From: Bordetella genomosp. 13 | Lineage (GTDB): Bacteria; Pseudomonadota; Gammaproteobacteria; Burkholderiales; Burkholderiaceae_B | NCBI RefSeq assembly: GCF_007679965.1 | Contig: NZ_VEHL01000010.1 | Coordinates: 1 to 64,000 of the forward strand | Direction: 5' to 3' | Length of the DNA: 64,000 nt | Shown: positions 8,438-16,536 of the stretch, piece after piece | How positions within the stretch are numbered: position 1 is the first letter of the stretch | How the letters are laid out: the number at the start of each line of letters is the position of its first letter | Position numbers and translations under genes: made by a program | The notes under the pieces: model-generated | Database searches by the model: none | Seen by the model: the letters and a program-made list of their open reading frames with translations, nothing else | What the model was told of the DNA's origin: nothing

Positions 8438-10845
8438 TGACCCACCTCCATCAGTTCAGCGGCGCGCGCGGCCTGCGGATCGGCGGCGCTGCCCGCCTCG
8501 GCCAGAGCATGCATCAGGCGCTTCGGCGTCAAGGGCGTGCGCTGCACCAGCGGCGCGCGCAGGCGGCGCAGCACGTCGTTGACCGCGTTGTAGACGACGG
8601 CCGGCGGCGCGATGGCCCCGCCCTCGCCCATGCCCTTGGCGCCGAACTCGGTGTGCGGCGACGGGGTCTCGAAGTGGTCGATGCGGATGCTGGGCACCTC
8701 GGTGGCGCCCGGCATGACGTAGTCGGCGAAGGTCGAGGCCAGCGGCTGGCCGTTCTCGTCGTAGGGCGTCTCTTCGTACAGCGCCGTGCCCAGGCCCTGG
8801 GCGATGCCGCCGAAGGTCTGGCCCTCGACCACCATGGGGTTGATCATGGTGCCGCAGTCCTCGACCACGACGTAGTCCAGGATCTCGACGGCGCCCGTGC
8901 CCGGGTCCACCGCCACCACGGCGGCGTGGCTGGCATAGGTGAACGAACCGGTATCCACCTTGGGCTTGTAGCCCACGGTGGTCTCCAGCCCGCCGATGTC
9001 CGCGTCCTTGGGCAGCTTGTGCGGATTGATGTACCAGGCGTTGGCGATCTCGCGCACGCTGACCGAGCGCTCGCCCACCCACACCGCGCCGTCGCGCAGT
9101 TCGGCCTGGCCGGCCTGCGCGCCCAGCATGTGCGAGCCGATGTGCAACAGCCGCGGCGCCAGGCGCTTGCACGCCTGCGACACCGCGCCGCCCGACATCA
9201 CCATGGCGCGCGAGGCGTAGGTGCCGGTGGAGAACGGCGTCTGCCCGGTATCGCCGTGCAGCACCTTGACGCGCGAGATGTCGGTGCCGAGGATCTCGTT
9301 GGCGACCTGGGCGAAGGTGGTTTCCATGCCCTGGCCGTGCGAGTGCACGCCCACGCGCACCTCCACGCCGCCATCGGGCGTGATCTTCACGGCGGCCTGG
9401 TCATAGCCCGGAATGACCGGCGTACCCCAGGCCGCGAACACCGAGGTGCCGTGCGCCGATTGTTCGGTATAGGTGGCCACGCCCAGTCCGATCAGGCGGC
9501 CGTCGGCCTCGGCCTGCGCCTGGCGCCGCCGCACCGCGGGCGCGTCGATCATCTCCAGCGCGCGCCGCAGGCTGGCCGGGTAGTCGCCGCTGTCGAAGTG
9601 CTTGTTGGCCACGTTCACGTAGGGCATCTGCTCGGGCTTGACCAGGTTCAGCAGGCGCACCTCCCAGGGCTCCTTGCCGACCTGGTAGGCGATGCTGTCC
9701 ATCAGCAGTTCGATGGCGAAGCACACGCCCGTGCGCGCCACGCCGCGGTACGGCACGAAGCCGGGCTTGTTGGTGGCCACGCACTGGGTCAGGCAGCGGT
9801 AGCGTTGGAAATCGTAGGGACCGGGCAGGTTGCCCGTGGCCTGGCCAGGTTCCAGGCCGATGGTGAACGGCCACACCGAATAGGCGCCGCCGTCGATGAC
9901 GATGTGCGCGTCCAGCGCCAGCAGCCGCCCTTCGCGGTCGGCATAGGCCGTCAGCTCGTAGTTGTGCTCGCGCGTGTTGGCGCCGGCGATCAGGTGCTCG
10001 CGGCGGTCCTCCAGGTAGCGGAACGGCTTCTTGTAGGTCATGGCCAGCCACGCCACGCAAAGCTCTTCCTGCTGCAGCACGCACTTGTAGCCGAAGGCGC
10101 CGCCCACGTCCGGGGAGATGACGCGCACCTTGGACTGATCCAGCTCCAGGCACTGCGCCAGCCCGGTGCGGATCATGTGCGGCACCTGGGTCGCGCTGAC
10201 CACCACCAGTTGGTCCTCGCGATGATCCCAGTAGGCCAACACCGCCTTGCCTTCCATCGGCACCATGCACTGCCGCGCCAGTTCCACGCGGCGCCGCACC
10301 ACCACGGGCGCGTCCAGCGCCTCGGGCGCGAAATCCTTCTCGGCCTTCAGCGTGACGAACAGGTTGTCCTTCCACTCGTCGTGCACCAGGTTGTCCCGGG
10401 CCGCCAGCGCCGCCTCGGCGCTGGCGTAGACCGGCAGCTCGTCGTAGTCGACACCCACCTCTTCGACCAGGTCCTCGGCCTCGGCCCGCGTGGGCGCGAT
10501 GGCCATGACCACCGGCTCGCCCACGAAGCGCACCTTGCCTCGCGCCAGCGGCGGCTGGGCCGACCGCTGGTACGTGGGCAGGGTCGAGTCGGCGACGATG
10601 TCCAGCGCCTGCATGTGCTCGCGCGTGAACACCTTGCCGGCCAGCGCATCCGGGATGCGGATGCCGGCAAGGCGGGCGTGCGCCAGCGGGCTGCGCAGGA
10701 ACGCGACCTCGCGCAGGCCAGGCATGGACATATCGCCCACGAACTGGCCCTTGCCCATCAGGTGGCGCATGTCCTCCTTGCGGGGAACGCGCGCGCCTAC
10801 GCCCTGGGGCTTGGCGCCTTGAGCGGCGTGCGGCTTGTCTTGCAT
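8434..10845 (-). CDS. Molybdenum hydroxylase molybdopterin-binding large subunit (CoxL/XdhB family)
   Basis: The 803-residue Ald_Xan_dh_C/C2 protein binds molybdopterin cytosine dinucleotide and carries the hydroxylation site. Visible motifs are VGGAFGYK (about 247-254), PYRGVAR (about 365-371), SHGQGMETTFAQ (about 502-513) and the catalytic glutamate E741 in GAKGMGEGG. The CO dehydrogenase AYRCSFR loop is replaced by PYRGVAR, so it is not a CODH. In this cluster it is the best candidate for the enzyme that hydroxylates the pyridine ring (PicA-type, picolinate to 6-hydroxypicolinate). AGAGG precedes the start. Maturation is probably aided by the XdhC gene at 16537. Confidence 0.92.
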   Translation of the reverse strand: MQDKPHAAQGAKPQGVGARVPRKEDMRHLMGKGQFVGDMSMPGLREVAFLRSPLAHARLAGIRIPDALAGKVFTREHMQALDIVADSTLPTYQRSAQPPLARGKVRFVGEPVVMAIAPTRAEAEDLVEEVGVDYDELPVYASAEAALAARDNLVHDEWKDNLFVTLKAEKDFAPEALDAPVVVRRRVELARQCMVPMEGKAVLAYWDHREDQLVVVSATQVPHMIRTGLAQCLELDQSKVRVISPDVGGAFGYKCVLQQEELCVAWLAMTYKKPFRYLEDRREHLIAGANTREHNYELTAYADREGRLLALDAHIVIDGGAYSVWPFTIGLEPGQATGNLPGPYDFQRYRCLTQCVATNKPGFVPYRGVARTGVCFAIELLMDSIAYQVGKEPWEVRLLNLVKPEQMPYVNVANKHFDSGDYPASLRRALEMIDAPAVRRRQAQAEADGRLIGLGVATYTEQSAHGTSVFAAWGTPVIPGYDQAAVKITPDGGVEVRVGVHSHGQGMETTFAQVANEILGTDISRVKVLHGDTGQTPFSTGTYASRAMVMSGGAVSQACKRLAPRLLHIGSHMLGAQAGQAELRDGAVWVGERSVSVREIANAWYINPHKLPKDADIGGLETTVGYKPKVDTGSFTYASHAAVVAVDPGTGAVEILDYVVVEDCGTMINPMVVEGQTFGGIAQGLGTALYEETPYDENGQPLASTFADYVMPGATEVPSIRIDHFETPSPHTEFGAKGMGEGGAIAPPAVVYNAVNDVLRRLRAPLVQRTPLTPKRLMHALAEAGSAADPQAARAAELMEVGQ

Positions 10846-10886
10846 GGAATACCTCTAAGGTGAACGGACGGCTGGCGGGCCGTGGC

Positions 10887-11972
10887 TCAACGACGCGTGA
10901 CGGCCTGGAACGTGTAATTGTCCAACGCGCTCTCGGCCACGCGGAACCAGCTGGCCTGGTCGCGCTGGAACTCCGACCATTGCGGAAACAGTGCCGCGAA
11001 ATCCGGGTTGGCGGCGATCTGCTCCTTCCACAGGTCCTGCGAGGCCTTGTAGGCCGCATCCATCACGTCGCGGGGGAAGAACGACAGCTTGGCGCCGCCG
11101 GCCAGCAGTGATTTCATGGCGGCGGGATTGCTGGCATCGTACTTGGCCAGCATCTTCATGGTCTGCTCGGAGGCGGCGCATTCGAACGCTGCCTTGAAGC
11201 CCTGCGGCAACGCGTTCCAAGCGGCGGCATTCACCATGGTGGTGATGGAGGCGCTGCCCTCGAACCAGCCCGGCGAGTAGTAGTACGGCGCCACCTTGTT
11301 CAGGCCCAGCTTCAGGTCGTCGTGCGGACCGATCCATTCGGCCGCGTCGATGGTGCCCTTCTCCAGCGAGGGATAGATGTCGCCCGGCGGGATCTGCTGC
11401 GGGATCGCGCCCAGCTTGGACAGCACCATGCCGCCGATGCCGCCGATGCGCATCTTCAGGCCCTTCAGGTCATCGACCGACTTGATCTCGCGGCGGAACC
11501 AGCCGCCCATCTGCACGCCGACGTTGCCACAGACGTGGTTGACGATGTTGTACTTCTTGTAGAGCGCGCGCAGCTTCTCCAGCCCGCCGCCGTAGTGGAT
11601 CCACGCGTTGTGCTGGCGCGCGCTCAGGCCGAACGACAGCCCCGTGTCGAACGCCAGCGCCGTGTTCTTGCCCAGGTGGAAGGTGCTCAGCACGTGGTTG
11701 CATTCCACCGTGCCGTTGCTGACGGCGTCCATGTTCTGCGCCGGGGGCACGATCTCGCCCGCGGGGAAGACGCGGATCTCGAACTTGCCGCCCGTCAGTT
11801 CCGACACGCGTTTGGCCAGCTCTTCGGCCGAACCGTACATGGCGTCCAGGCTCTTGGGCCAGCTGGTGGACATGCGCCAGCGCACGGTGGCGCCTTCTTG
11901 GGCGATTGCGGGCACGGCCGCGATGGCGGCCCCCATACCTGCCGCCTGGGTCAGGAAACGACGACGTTGCAT
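10887..11972 (-). CDS. TRAP transporter periplasmic receptor (DctP/TakP-like)
   Basis: A 361-residue protein with a twin-arginine signal (RRRFLTQAAG at residues 3-12, cleavage near AIAQE). The mature sequence has the TakP/SmoM-type DctP features: VRWRMSTSWPKSLD, LKMRIGGIGGMVLSKLG with the conserved arginine for the carboxylate, and GTIDAAEWIGPHDD. TakP-like receptors bind 2-oxo acids or related organic acids. It is the first gene of the long leftward unit, but its membrane partners DctQM are 7 kb away, beyond the Mo-hydroxylase and ABC genes. Upstream lie three degenerate copies of the operator dyad. Confidence 0.92.
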   Translation of the reverse strand: MQRRRFLTQAAGMGAAIAAVPAIAQEGATVRWRMSTSWPKSLDAMYGSAEELAKRVSELTGGKFEIRVFPAGEIVPPAQNMDAVSNGTVECNHVLSTFHLGKNTALAFDTGLSFGLSARQHNAWIHYGGGLEKLRALYKKYNIVNHVCGNVGVQMGGWFRREIKSVDDLKGLKMRIGGIGGMVLSKLGAIPQQIPPGDIYPSLEKGTIDAAEWIGPHDDLKLGLNKVAPYYYSPGWFEGSASITTMVNAAAWNALPQGFKAAFECAASEQTMKMLAKYDASNPAAMKSLLAGGAKLSFFPRDVMDAAYKASQDLWKEQIAANPDFAALFPQWSEFQRDQASWFRVAESALDNYTFQAVTRR

Positions 11973-12065
11973 AACTCAATTCCCCTTGTTCGAGTGGCCG
12001 ACCGGCCCTTGGCTGTCGGTGGTCATCGGTTCCTCATGCAAGGATCGTGCCACCTGGACTGAAAC

Positions 12066-12154
12066 TCAGTGCACCGACTTTTTTTGTCGCGCTTTTATTC
12101 AGTATGCTGATTAGTTTGCGCGTTCGTCAATAGGTTAAATCCTCAGCATACGGA
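12066..12154. promoter_or_regulatory. Three degenerate operator dyads upstream of the TRAP receptor operon
   Basis: Three variants of the TCAGTNNACTGA dyad lie in the 375-nt divergent region (11973-12347): TCAGTGCACCGA at 12066-12077, TCAGTATGCTGA at 12099-12110 and TCAGCATACGGA at 12143-12154. Each has one or two changes from the perfect site at 12316. Spacing is 33 and 44 nt, about three and four helical turns. They precede the leftward operon that starts at 11972. The rest of the divergent region shows AT-rich, promoter-like stretches but no gene. Confidence 0.6.
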
Positions 12155-12315
12155 CAAATTTCGGATCGTTGCGATGCACCACGATCGCACACGCCCGCCC
12201 CAGGAGAATGCATGCCTGCACCAGTGTTGTGAGCGGGCCTTCGACCCCGTGTTTTCCCGTAGATCATCGGCGCCACAAATGCTGGAAGATTCGTCGCATC
12301 GCTGCTAGACTTTGC

Positions 12316-12327
12316 TCAGTGTACTGA
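12316..12327. promoter_or_regulatory. Perfect operator dyad upstream of the Rieske oxygenase operon
   Basis: TCAGT-GT-ACTGA, identical to the core at 1110-1121, ends 20 nt before the ferredoxin ATG. At this position a bound repressor would block transcription start or early elongation of the ferredoxin-reductase-alpha-beta operon. The best candidate is the MarR protein encoded at 15829. Confidence 0.75.
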
Positions 12328-12347
12328 TCAATTAGCGGAATGAAACC

Positions 12348-12659
12348 ATGAACTGGATACGCATCGCCTCCACGGACCAGGTCGACGACGACAGCGCCAT
12401 CGCGGTCACCGTCGGACAGGCGCAACTGGCGCTGTACAAGTGCGACGGCGAATACTTCCTGTCGGACGGCGTCTGTACCCACGGCCACGCCATGCTGGCG
12501 GAGGGCTACGTGGAAGACGGCTGCGTCGAATGCCCCCTGCACCAGGCCCGTTTCAACCTGCGCACCGGCGAGCCGGAATGCGCGCCGGCCACCGTGCCCA
12601 TCCGCGTGTATCCGGTCCGCGTCGAGGACGGCGCCGTCTTCGCGCAGCTGGAAGGCTGA
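12348..12659 (+). CDS. Rieske-type [2Fe-2S] ferredoxin of the oxygenase system
   Basis: A 103-residue soluble Rieske ferredoxin. The cluster ligands are C43-T-H45 and C62-P-L-H65 (VCTHGHA ... CPLHQARF), with 16 residues between the two boxes, as in the BphF, NagAb and AndAb ferredoxins. It carries electrons from the reductase (next gene, 3 nt away) to the terminal oxygenase encoded at 13963-15785. It is the first gene of a four-gene rightward operon. This component set matches the four-component 6-hydroxypicolinate monooxygenase PicB. Confidence 0.94.
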   Translation: MNWIRIASTDQVDDDSAIAVTVGQAQLALYKCDGEYFLSDGVCTHGHAMLAEGYVEDGCVECPLHQARFNLRTGEPECAPATVPIRVYPVRVEDGAVFAQLEG

Positions 12660-12662
12660 GCG

Positions 12663-13937
12663 ATGACGGCACCCGGCTCCATCGTGATCGTCGGCGCGGG
12701 GCAGACCGGCGCCGTGGCCGCGCGCACGCTGCGCGAACTCGGCTATGCCGGCGCCCTGACGCTGGTGGGCGACGAGACGCACCTGCCCTACGAGCGCCCG
12801 CCCCTGTCCAAGGAAGCGCTGGGCGCGGGCGTGGACGGCGGCGTGGGCCGCATGCATTCCCTGCAGTACTACGCGGATCAGGGCATCGAACTGATCGCGG
12901 GCGCCACCGCCCGCGCGCTGGACCGCGAGCGGCGGCAGGTCGTGCTGTCCGACGGCCGGTGCCTGGACTACGACGCCTGCCTGCTGGCCACGGGCGGCCG
13001 CGCGCGCCGCCTGCCGCTGCTGCCCGAGAGCCTGCCCAACGTGCACGTGCTGCGCACGCTGGACGACGCCATGGCCCTGGGCGCGGCGCTGGCCCCGGGC
13101 GTACGCCTGGCCGTCATCGGCGGCGGGTTCCTGGGACTGGAGGCCGCCTGGACCGCCATGCAGCGCGGCGTCGCCGTCACCGTGGTCGAGGGCGCGCCCG
13201 CCCTCTTGGGTCGCGTGCTGCCGCCCGAACTGAGCGACTGGCTGCTGCAACGGGCCCGCGGGCTGGGCCTGGACGTGCGCCTGGGCGTTTCCACGACGGG
13301 CGCCGTGCCGGCCGCCACCGCGGCCGCGGGCACCACGCTGGCGCTGTCAGCCGGCGGCCAGGTCGAGGCCGACCAGATTCTGGTGGCCATCGGCCTGGTA
13401 CCGAATACCGAACTGGCCGTGTCGGCAGGCCTGCCCCTGTGCGAGGCCACCGCGGGCGTGCTGGTGGACGCGGACTGCCGCACGGCGGATCCATACGTGT
13501 GGGCGGCCGGCGATTGCGCCAGCCAGTGCCGCGCGCCCGACGGCCAGCCGGTGCGCATGGAGTCCTGGCAGAACGCCAACACGCACGGCGCGCTGGCCGC
13601 GGCATCCATGCTGCAGGCGGCGCGTCCGGCGGCGCCCTACCCCTGGTTCTGGACCGATCAGCTGGGCTGCAACATCCAGATCCTGGGCGCGCCGCAGCCC
13701 GGCCTGGACTACGTCGTGCGCGGCGCGGCGCGGCCCGGCGACGACGCGCCGAAGCTGCTGTGCCTGGGGTTGCGCGACGGCGTGCCGGTGCACGGCGTCG
13801 CCATCAACGCTGGCGGCGACCTGCGCGCGCTGCGCGCGCTGTTCGAGCAGGCGGCCGCCATCGACCCCGCGGCGTTCGCCGATCCGGCCACCGCCCTGAA
13901 GCCTTTCGTCAAATCCTGCCTGCAGCGTTCCGCCTGA
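12663..13937 (+). CDS. FAD-dependent ferredoxin reductase of the oxygenase system
   Basis: A 424-residue two-dinucleotide-domain reductase of the BphA4/AndAa type. The FAD motif IVGAGQTGAVAARTLRELGY is at residues 7-26, the NAD(P)H motif VIGGGFLGLEAAW near 145-157, and the second FAD contact VDADCRTADPYVWAAGDCA near 275-293. It oxidises NAD(P)H and reduces the upstream ferredoxin. The ferredoxin stop and this ATG are 3 nt apart. The family is certain; the electron acceptor is inferred from position. Confidence 0.93.
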   Translation: MTAPGSIVIVGAGQTGAVAARTLRELGYAGALTLVGDETHLPYERPPLSKEALGAGVDGGVGRMHSLQYYADQGIELIAGATARALDRERRQVVLSDGRCLDYDACLLATGGRARRLPLLPESLPNVHVLRTLDDAMALGAALAPGVRLAVIGGGFLGLEAAWTAMQRGVAVTVVEGAPALLGRVLPPELSDWLLQRARGLGLDVRLGVSTTGAVPAATAAAGTTLALSAGGQVEADQILVAIGLVPNTELAVSAGLPLCEATAGVLVDADCRTADPYVWAAGDCASQCRAPDGQPVRMESWQNANTHGALAAASMLQAARPAAPYPWFWTDQLGCNIQILGAPQPGLDYVVRGAARPGDDAPKLLCLGLRDGVPVHGVAINAGGDLRALRALFEQAAAIDPAAFADPATALKPFVKSCLQRSA

Positions 13938-13962
13938 ACGCGCGGCTCATCGGAGCTCTTTC

Positions 13963-15252
13963 ATGTATCAATCGCAAACCGTGATCGGCATCACCCCCGC
14001 CCGCAAGGACCCGCCGCTGCAGGACTGCGTCTGGCCCGAGGACGCCCTGCACTTCGTGCCCGACTGGGTCTACACCAGCCAGGCCGTCTACGAACAGGAA
14101 CAGGACCGCATCTTCCGCGGCAAGACCTGGAACTACGTGGCGCTGGAGTGCGAGCTGCCCGAGCCCGGCAGCTACAAGCGCTCGTACGTGGGCGCCGTGC
14201 CGGTGGTGGTCTCACGGGCCGAGGACGGCAGCCTGCACGTGTTCGAGAACCGGTGTGCGCACCGCGGCGCCGAGTTCTGCCGCCACGGCCAGGGCAAGGC
14301 CAAGGAATTCGTGTGCCCGTACCACCAGTGGTCCTATGACCTGAAAGGCAACCTGCAGGGCGTGCCGTTCAAGCGCGGCGTGAACAAGGCGGGCGGCATG
14401 CCGCGCGACTTCCGCAACGAAGAGCACGGCCTGCGCAAGCTGAACGTGACCACGCGCCACGGCGTGATCTTCGCGTCGTATTCCGACGAGGTCGAACCCA
14501 TCGAGGAATACCTGACGCCCGAGATGCTGGAGGACTTCGACGCGGTGTTCCCGGGACGTCCGCTGAAACTGCTGGGCTACTACCGCAACGAGCTGCCCTG
14601 CAACTGGAAGATGTACCACGAGAACCTGAAGGATCCGTACCACGCGACCCTGCTGCACTCGTTCCTGGTGGTGTTCGGCCTGCTGGTGGCCGGCAACAAG
14701 TCGGCGATGACGGTGGACACCGTGCACGGCCGCCACGGCACCATGGCCTCGGCCAAGAGCGAAGAGAAATACGCCACCGTCAGCGAAGAGAACAAGAAGG
14801 AGATGCGCTCGTTCCACGACGGCCTGCGCCTGCGCGACGACCGCTTCCTGGAATACGTGAAGGAGTTCGACTCGCCCTGGTCGGTCACCATGCAGACCAT
14901 CTGGCCGAACCTGATCGTGCAGCGCGAGATGAACACGCTGGGCGTGCGGCACATCATCCCGAACGGCCCCAACAGCATGATCATGCAGTGGACCATGTTC
15001 GGCTACGAGGACGACACGGAAGAGATGCAGCGTCACCGCCTGCGCCAGGGCAACCTGATGGGCCCGGCCGGCTTCCTGGGGCTGGAGGACAACGAGGCCA
15101 TGAAGTTCGTGCAGGAAGGCGTGCGGCGCTCCAGCACCGACCTGAACGTGCTGAAGCTGGAAAGCGGCAAGCTCGGCACCTCGGACACGCTGATCTCCGA
15201 GGCCGCCATCCGTTCGATGTACCAGTACTACCGCCAGGTCATGGGCTTTTGA
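13963..15252 (+). CDS. Rieske non-heme iron oxygenase, alpha subunit (AndAc/NagG-like)
   Basis: A 429-residue terminal oxygenase. The Rieske cluster ligands are C98, H100, C118 and H121 (CAHRG ... CPYHQWSYD); the mononuclear iron ligands H227 and H232 are in KDPYHATLLH with the bridging D224. Length and sequence resemble anthranilate 1,2-dioxygenase (AndAc) and salicylate 5-hydroxylase (NagG), which attack ring carboxylates. In the local context a mono-oxygenation of a hydroxypyridine carboxylate, as by PicB, is most likely. Salicylate- or anthranilate-type chemistry cannot be excluded from sequence alone. Confidence 0.92.
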   Translation: MYQSQTVIGITPARKDPPLQDCVWPEDALHFVPDWVYTSQAVYEQEQDRIFRGKTWNYVALECELPEPGSYKRSYVGAVPVVVSRAEDGSLHVFENRCAHRGAEFCRHGQGKAKEFVCPYHQWSYDLKGNLQGVPFKRGVNKAGGMPRDFRNEEHGLRKLNVTTRHGVIFASYSDEVEPIEEYLTPEMLEDFDAVFPGRPLKLLGYYRNELPCNWKMYHENLKDPYHATLLHSFLVVFGLLVAGNKSAMTVDTVHGRHGTMASAKSEEKYATVSEENKKEMRSFHDGLRLRDDRFLEYVKEFDSPWSVTMQTIWPNLIVQREMNTLGVRHIIPNGPNSMIMQWTMFGYEDDTEEMQRHRLRQGNLMGPAGFLGLEDNEAMKFVQEGVRRSSTDLNVLKLESGKLGTSDTLISEAAIRSMYQYYRQVMGF

Positions 15253-15266
15253 AGGAATCCGCCGAG

Positions 15267-15785
15267 ATGAACCAGAGCAATACCTACGTGCCCAGCCGCC
15301 TGCCGCTGGACCAGGCCGTGGCCCTGAAGGCCGAGATCGAGCTGTTCCATGCCGAGTACTGCGCCGCGCTGGACGGCGGCGACGTCGAGCGCTGGCCCGA
15401 CTTCTTCGTCGCGGACGCGGTGTACCGCGTGACCGCGCGCGAGAACGCCGAACTGGACCTGCCGGTCGGCCTGGTCTACGCCGAAGGCCGCGACATGATG
15501 CACGACCGCGCGGTGGCGATCTCGCGCACGCAGATGTTCGCGCCGCGCTACCTCCTGCACATCGTCAGCGGCGTGCGCGTGATCGACGCGGACGGCGCCG
15601 GCCGGATCACCTCGCACGCCAGCTTCCTGCTGATGCAGACCCTGGTCGAGGGCCCCACCACCGTGCACCTGGCGGGGGTCTACCAGGACGTATTCACGCG
15701 CGAGGACGGCACGCTGCGGCTGAAGCGACGCGACGTGATCTACGATACGAACATCCTGGCCAACGATCTGGTCTACCCTGTCTGA
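15267..15785 (+). CDS. Rieske oxygenase beta subunit
   Basis: A 172-residue SnoaL-like small subunit of ring-hydroxylating oxygenases (ring_hydroxyl_B family). Typical features are ELFHAEYCAALDGGDVERWPDFF near residues 22-44 and the C-terminal LKRRDVIYDTNILANDLVYPV. It has no cofactor and forms the alpha3beta3 hexamer with the preceding gene product. The ATG at 15267 follows the alpha stop by 14 nt and has GAAGGA upstream. It ends the oxygenase operon; the MarR gene follows after a 43-nt gap with its own operator. Confidence 0.93.
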   Translation: MNQSNTYVPSRLPLDQAVALKAEIELFHAEYCAALDGGDVERWPDFFVADAVYRVTARENAELDLPVGLVYAEGRDMMHDRAVAISRTQMFAPRYLLHIVSGVRVIDADGAGRITSHASFLLMQTLVEGPTTVHLAGVYQDVFTREDGTLRLKRRDVIYDTNILANDLVYPV

Positions 15786-15791
15786 TTTTAT

Positions 15792-15803
15792 TCAGTACAC
15801 TGT
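15792..15803. promoter_or_regulatory. Operator dyad between the oxygenase operon and the MarR gene
   Basis: TCAGTACACTGT differs from a perfect TCAGTNNACTGA dyad only at the last base and sits in TTTTATTCAG..TTTTAT context, 25 nt before the MarR ATG. Its place suggests autoregulation of the MarR gene from its own promoter. Confidence 0.7.
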
Positions 15804-15828
15804 CCTTTTATCCTCACGGGAAGTCTGC

Positions 15829-16371
15829 ATGGCGTCTCCAAAGAAAACAGCCTCGGTAGCGCGCAAGTCGGCAGTTCCCCAGGCCCGCCTGCCCGTGGAT
15901 GAAGACGGAGATCCCGCCCGCGAGGTGCTGTGGGAACGCCCGGGTTTCCTGGTGCGGCGCCTGAACCAGATCCACTACGCCATGTTCTTCGAGGAATGCC
16001 ATTCGCAGAACATCACGCCGGTGCAGTACGGCGTGCTGACCGCGCTGTCGCTGGTGCCGTGGATGGACCAGACCGAGATCGGCATGGACGTGGGCCTGGA
16101 CCGCACCACCACCGCCGACGTGATCAAGCGGCTGCAGGAGCGCGGCCTGATCGAGCGGCGCATCAATCCCGCGGACAAGCGCTCGCGCCAGGCCAAGCTG
16201 ACCAAGTCCGGCGGCAAGATCGTGGAAGAGCTGCACGAGGGCATGGCGCGCGCCCAGGCGCGCCTGCTCGAGCCCCTGAACGCCCGCAATCGCGAGGTGT
16301 TCATGCGCCTGCTGGGCATATTGGTCGAGTCCAACAACCACTACGGGCGGTCGCTGCTGCGGGCGTTCTGA
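15829..16371 (+). CDS. picR: MarR-family repressor (NicR/BpsR/PicR-like)
   Basis: A 180-residue winged-helix protein. After a basic N-terminal tail of about 35 residues, the MarR fold shows LVRRLNQIHYAMFFEECHSQ (dimer helix), QTEIGMDVGLDRTTTADVIKRL (recognition helix, about 85-106) and the wing RRINPADKRSRQAKLT. The sequence resembles NicR and BpsR, repressors of nicotinate genes, and the PicR repressor is known for the picolinate cluster of Alcaligenes faecalis. Five further dyads with the same core lie before three neighbouring transcription units, so it is the natural local repressor. The ligand is probably a pathway intermediate. The symbol is assigned by context. Confidence 0.85.
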   Translation: MASPKKTASVARKSAVPQARLPVDEDGDPAREVLWERPGFLVRRLNQIHYAMFFEECHSQNITPVQYGVLTALSLVPWMDQTEIGMDVGLDRTTTADVIKRLQERGLIERRINPADKRSRQAKLTKSGGKIVEELHEGMARAQARLLEPLNARNREVFMRLLGILVESNNHYGRSLLRAF

Positions 16372-16375
16372 GAAA

Positions 16376-16399
16376 CCTGGCGGGCGTTGCGCCGCCAGG
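16376..16399 (+). terminator. Hairpin after the MarR gene
   Basis: CCTGGCGG (16376-16383) pairs with CCGCCAGG (16392-16399) around an 8-nt loop, 4 nt after the MarR stop. There is no T-run, so it is at most a weak or Rho-assisted terminator between the convergent MarR and XdhC genes. Confidence 0.4.
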
Positions 16400-16421
16400 C
16401 AGCAGCCCGCGGGGAGGATGC

Positions 16422-16500
16422 GGGCGCCGTGCAACGGGCGCCGTGCATACGGGCGCCGTGCAACGAGCGCCGTGCAACGGTCGTTGTAAAAACGGGCGCC
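16422..16500. repeat. Short tandem repeat, about 14 bp unit
   Basis: Unit GGGCGCCGTGCAAC occurs at 16422-16435, as a 15-bp variant at 16436-16450, at 16451-16464, and with one change at 16465-16478, followed by a decayed copy and a final GGGCGCC at 16494-16500. It fills the convergent gap between the MarR and XdhC genes and contains the self-complementary GGCGCC core. No open reading frame here looks genuine. Confidence 0.75.
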
Positions 16501-16536
16501 GCACGAGCCGGCGCAAGGACAGGGGCCCCGCCCCGC

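Noticed and set aside
8434..10845. Aerobic CO dehydrogenase large subunit
   Set aside because: The AYRCSFR active-site loop of CoxL is absent (PYRGVAR instead), and neighbours fit ring hydroxylation.
12348..15785. Anthranilate or salicylate oxygenase as the primary role
   Set aside because: Sequence resemblance to AndAc/NagG is real, but no catechol or gentisate cleavage gene is in the window, and Mo-hydroxylase plus maleate isomerase fit a pyridine route better. Not excluded, only ranked second.
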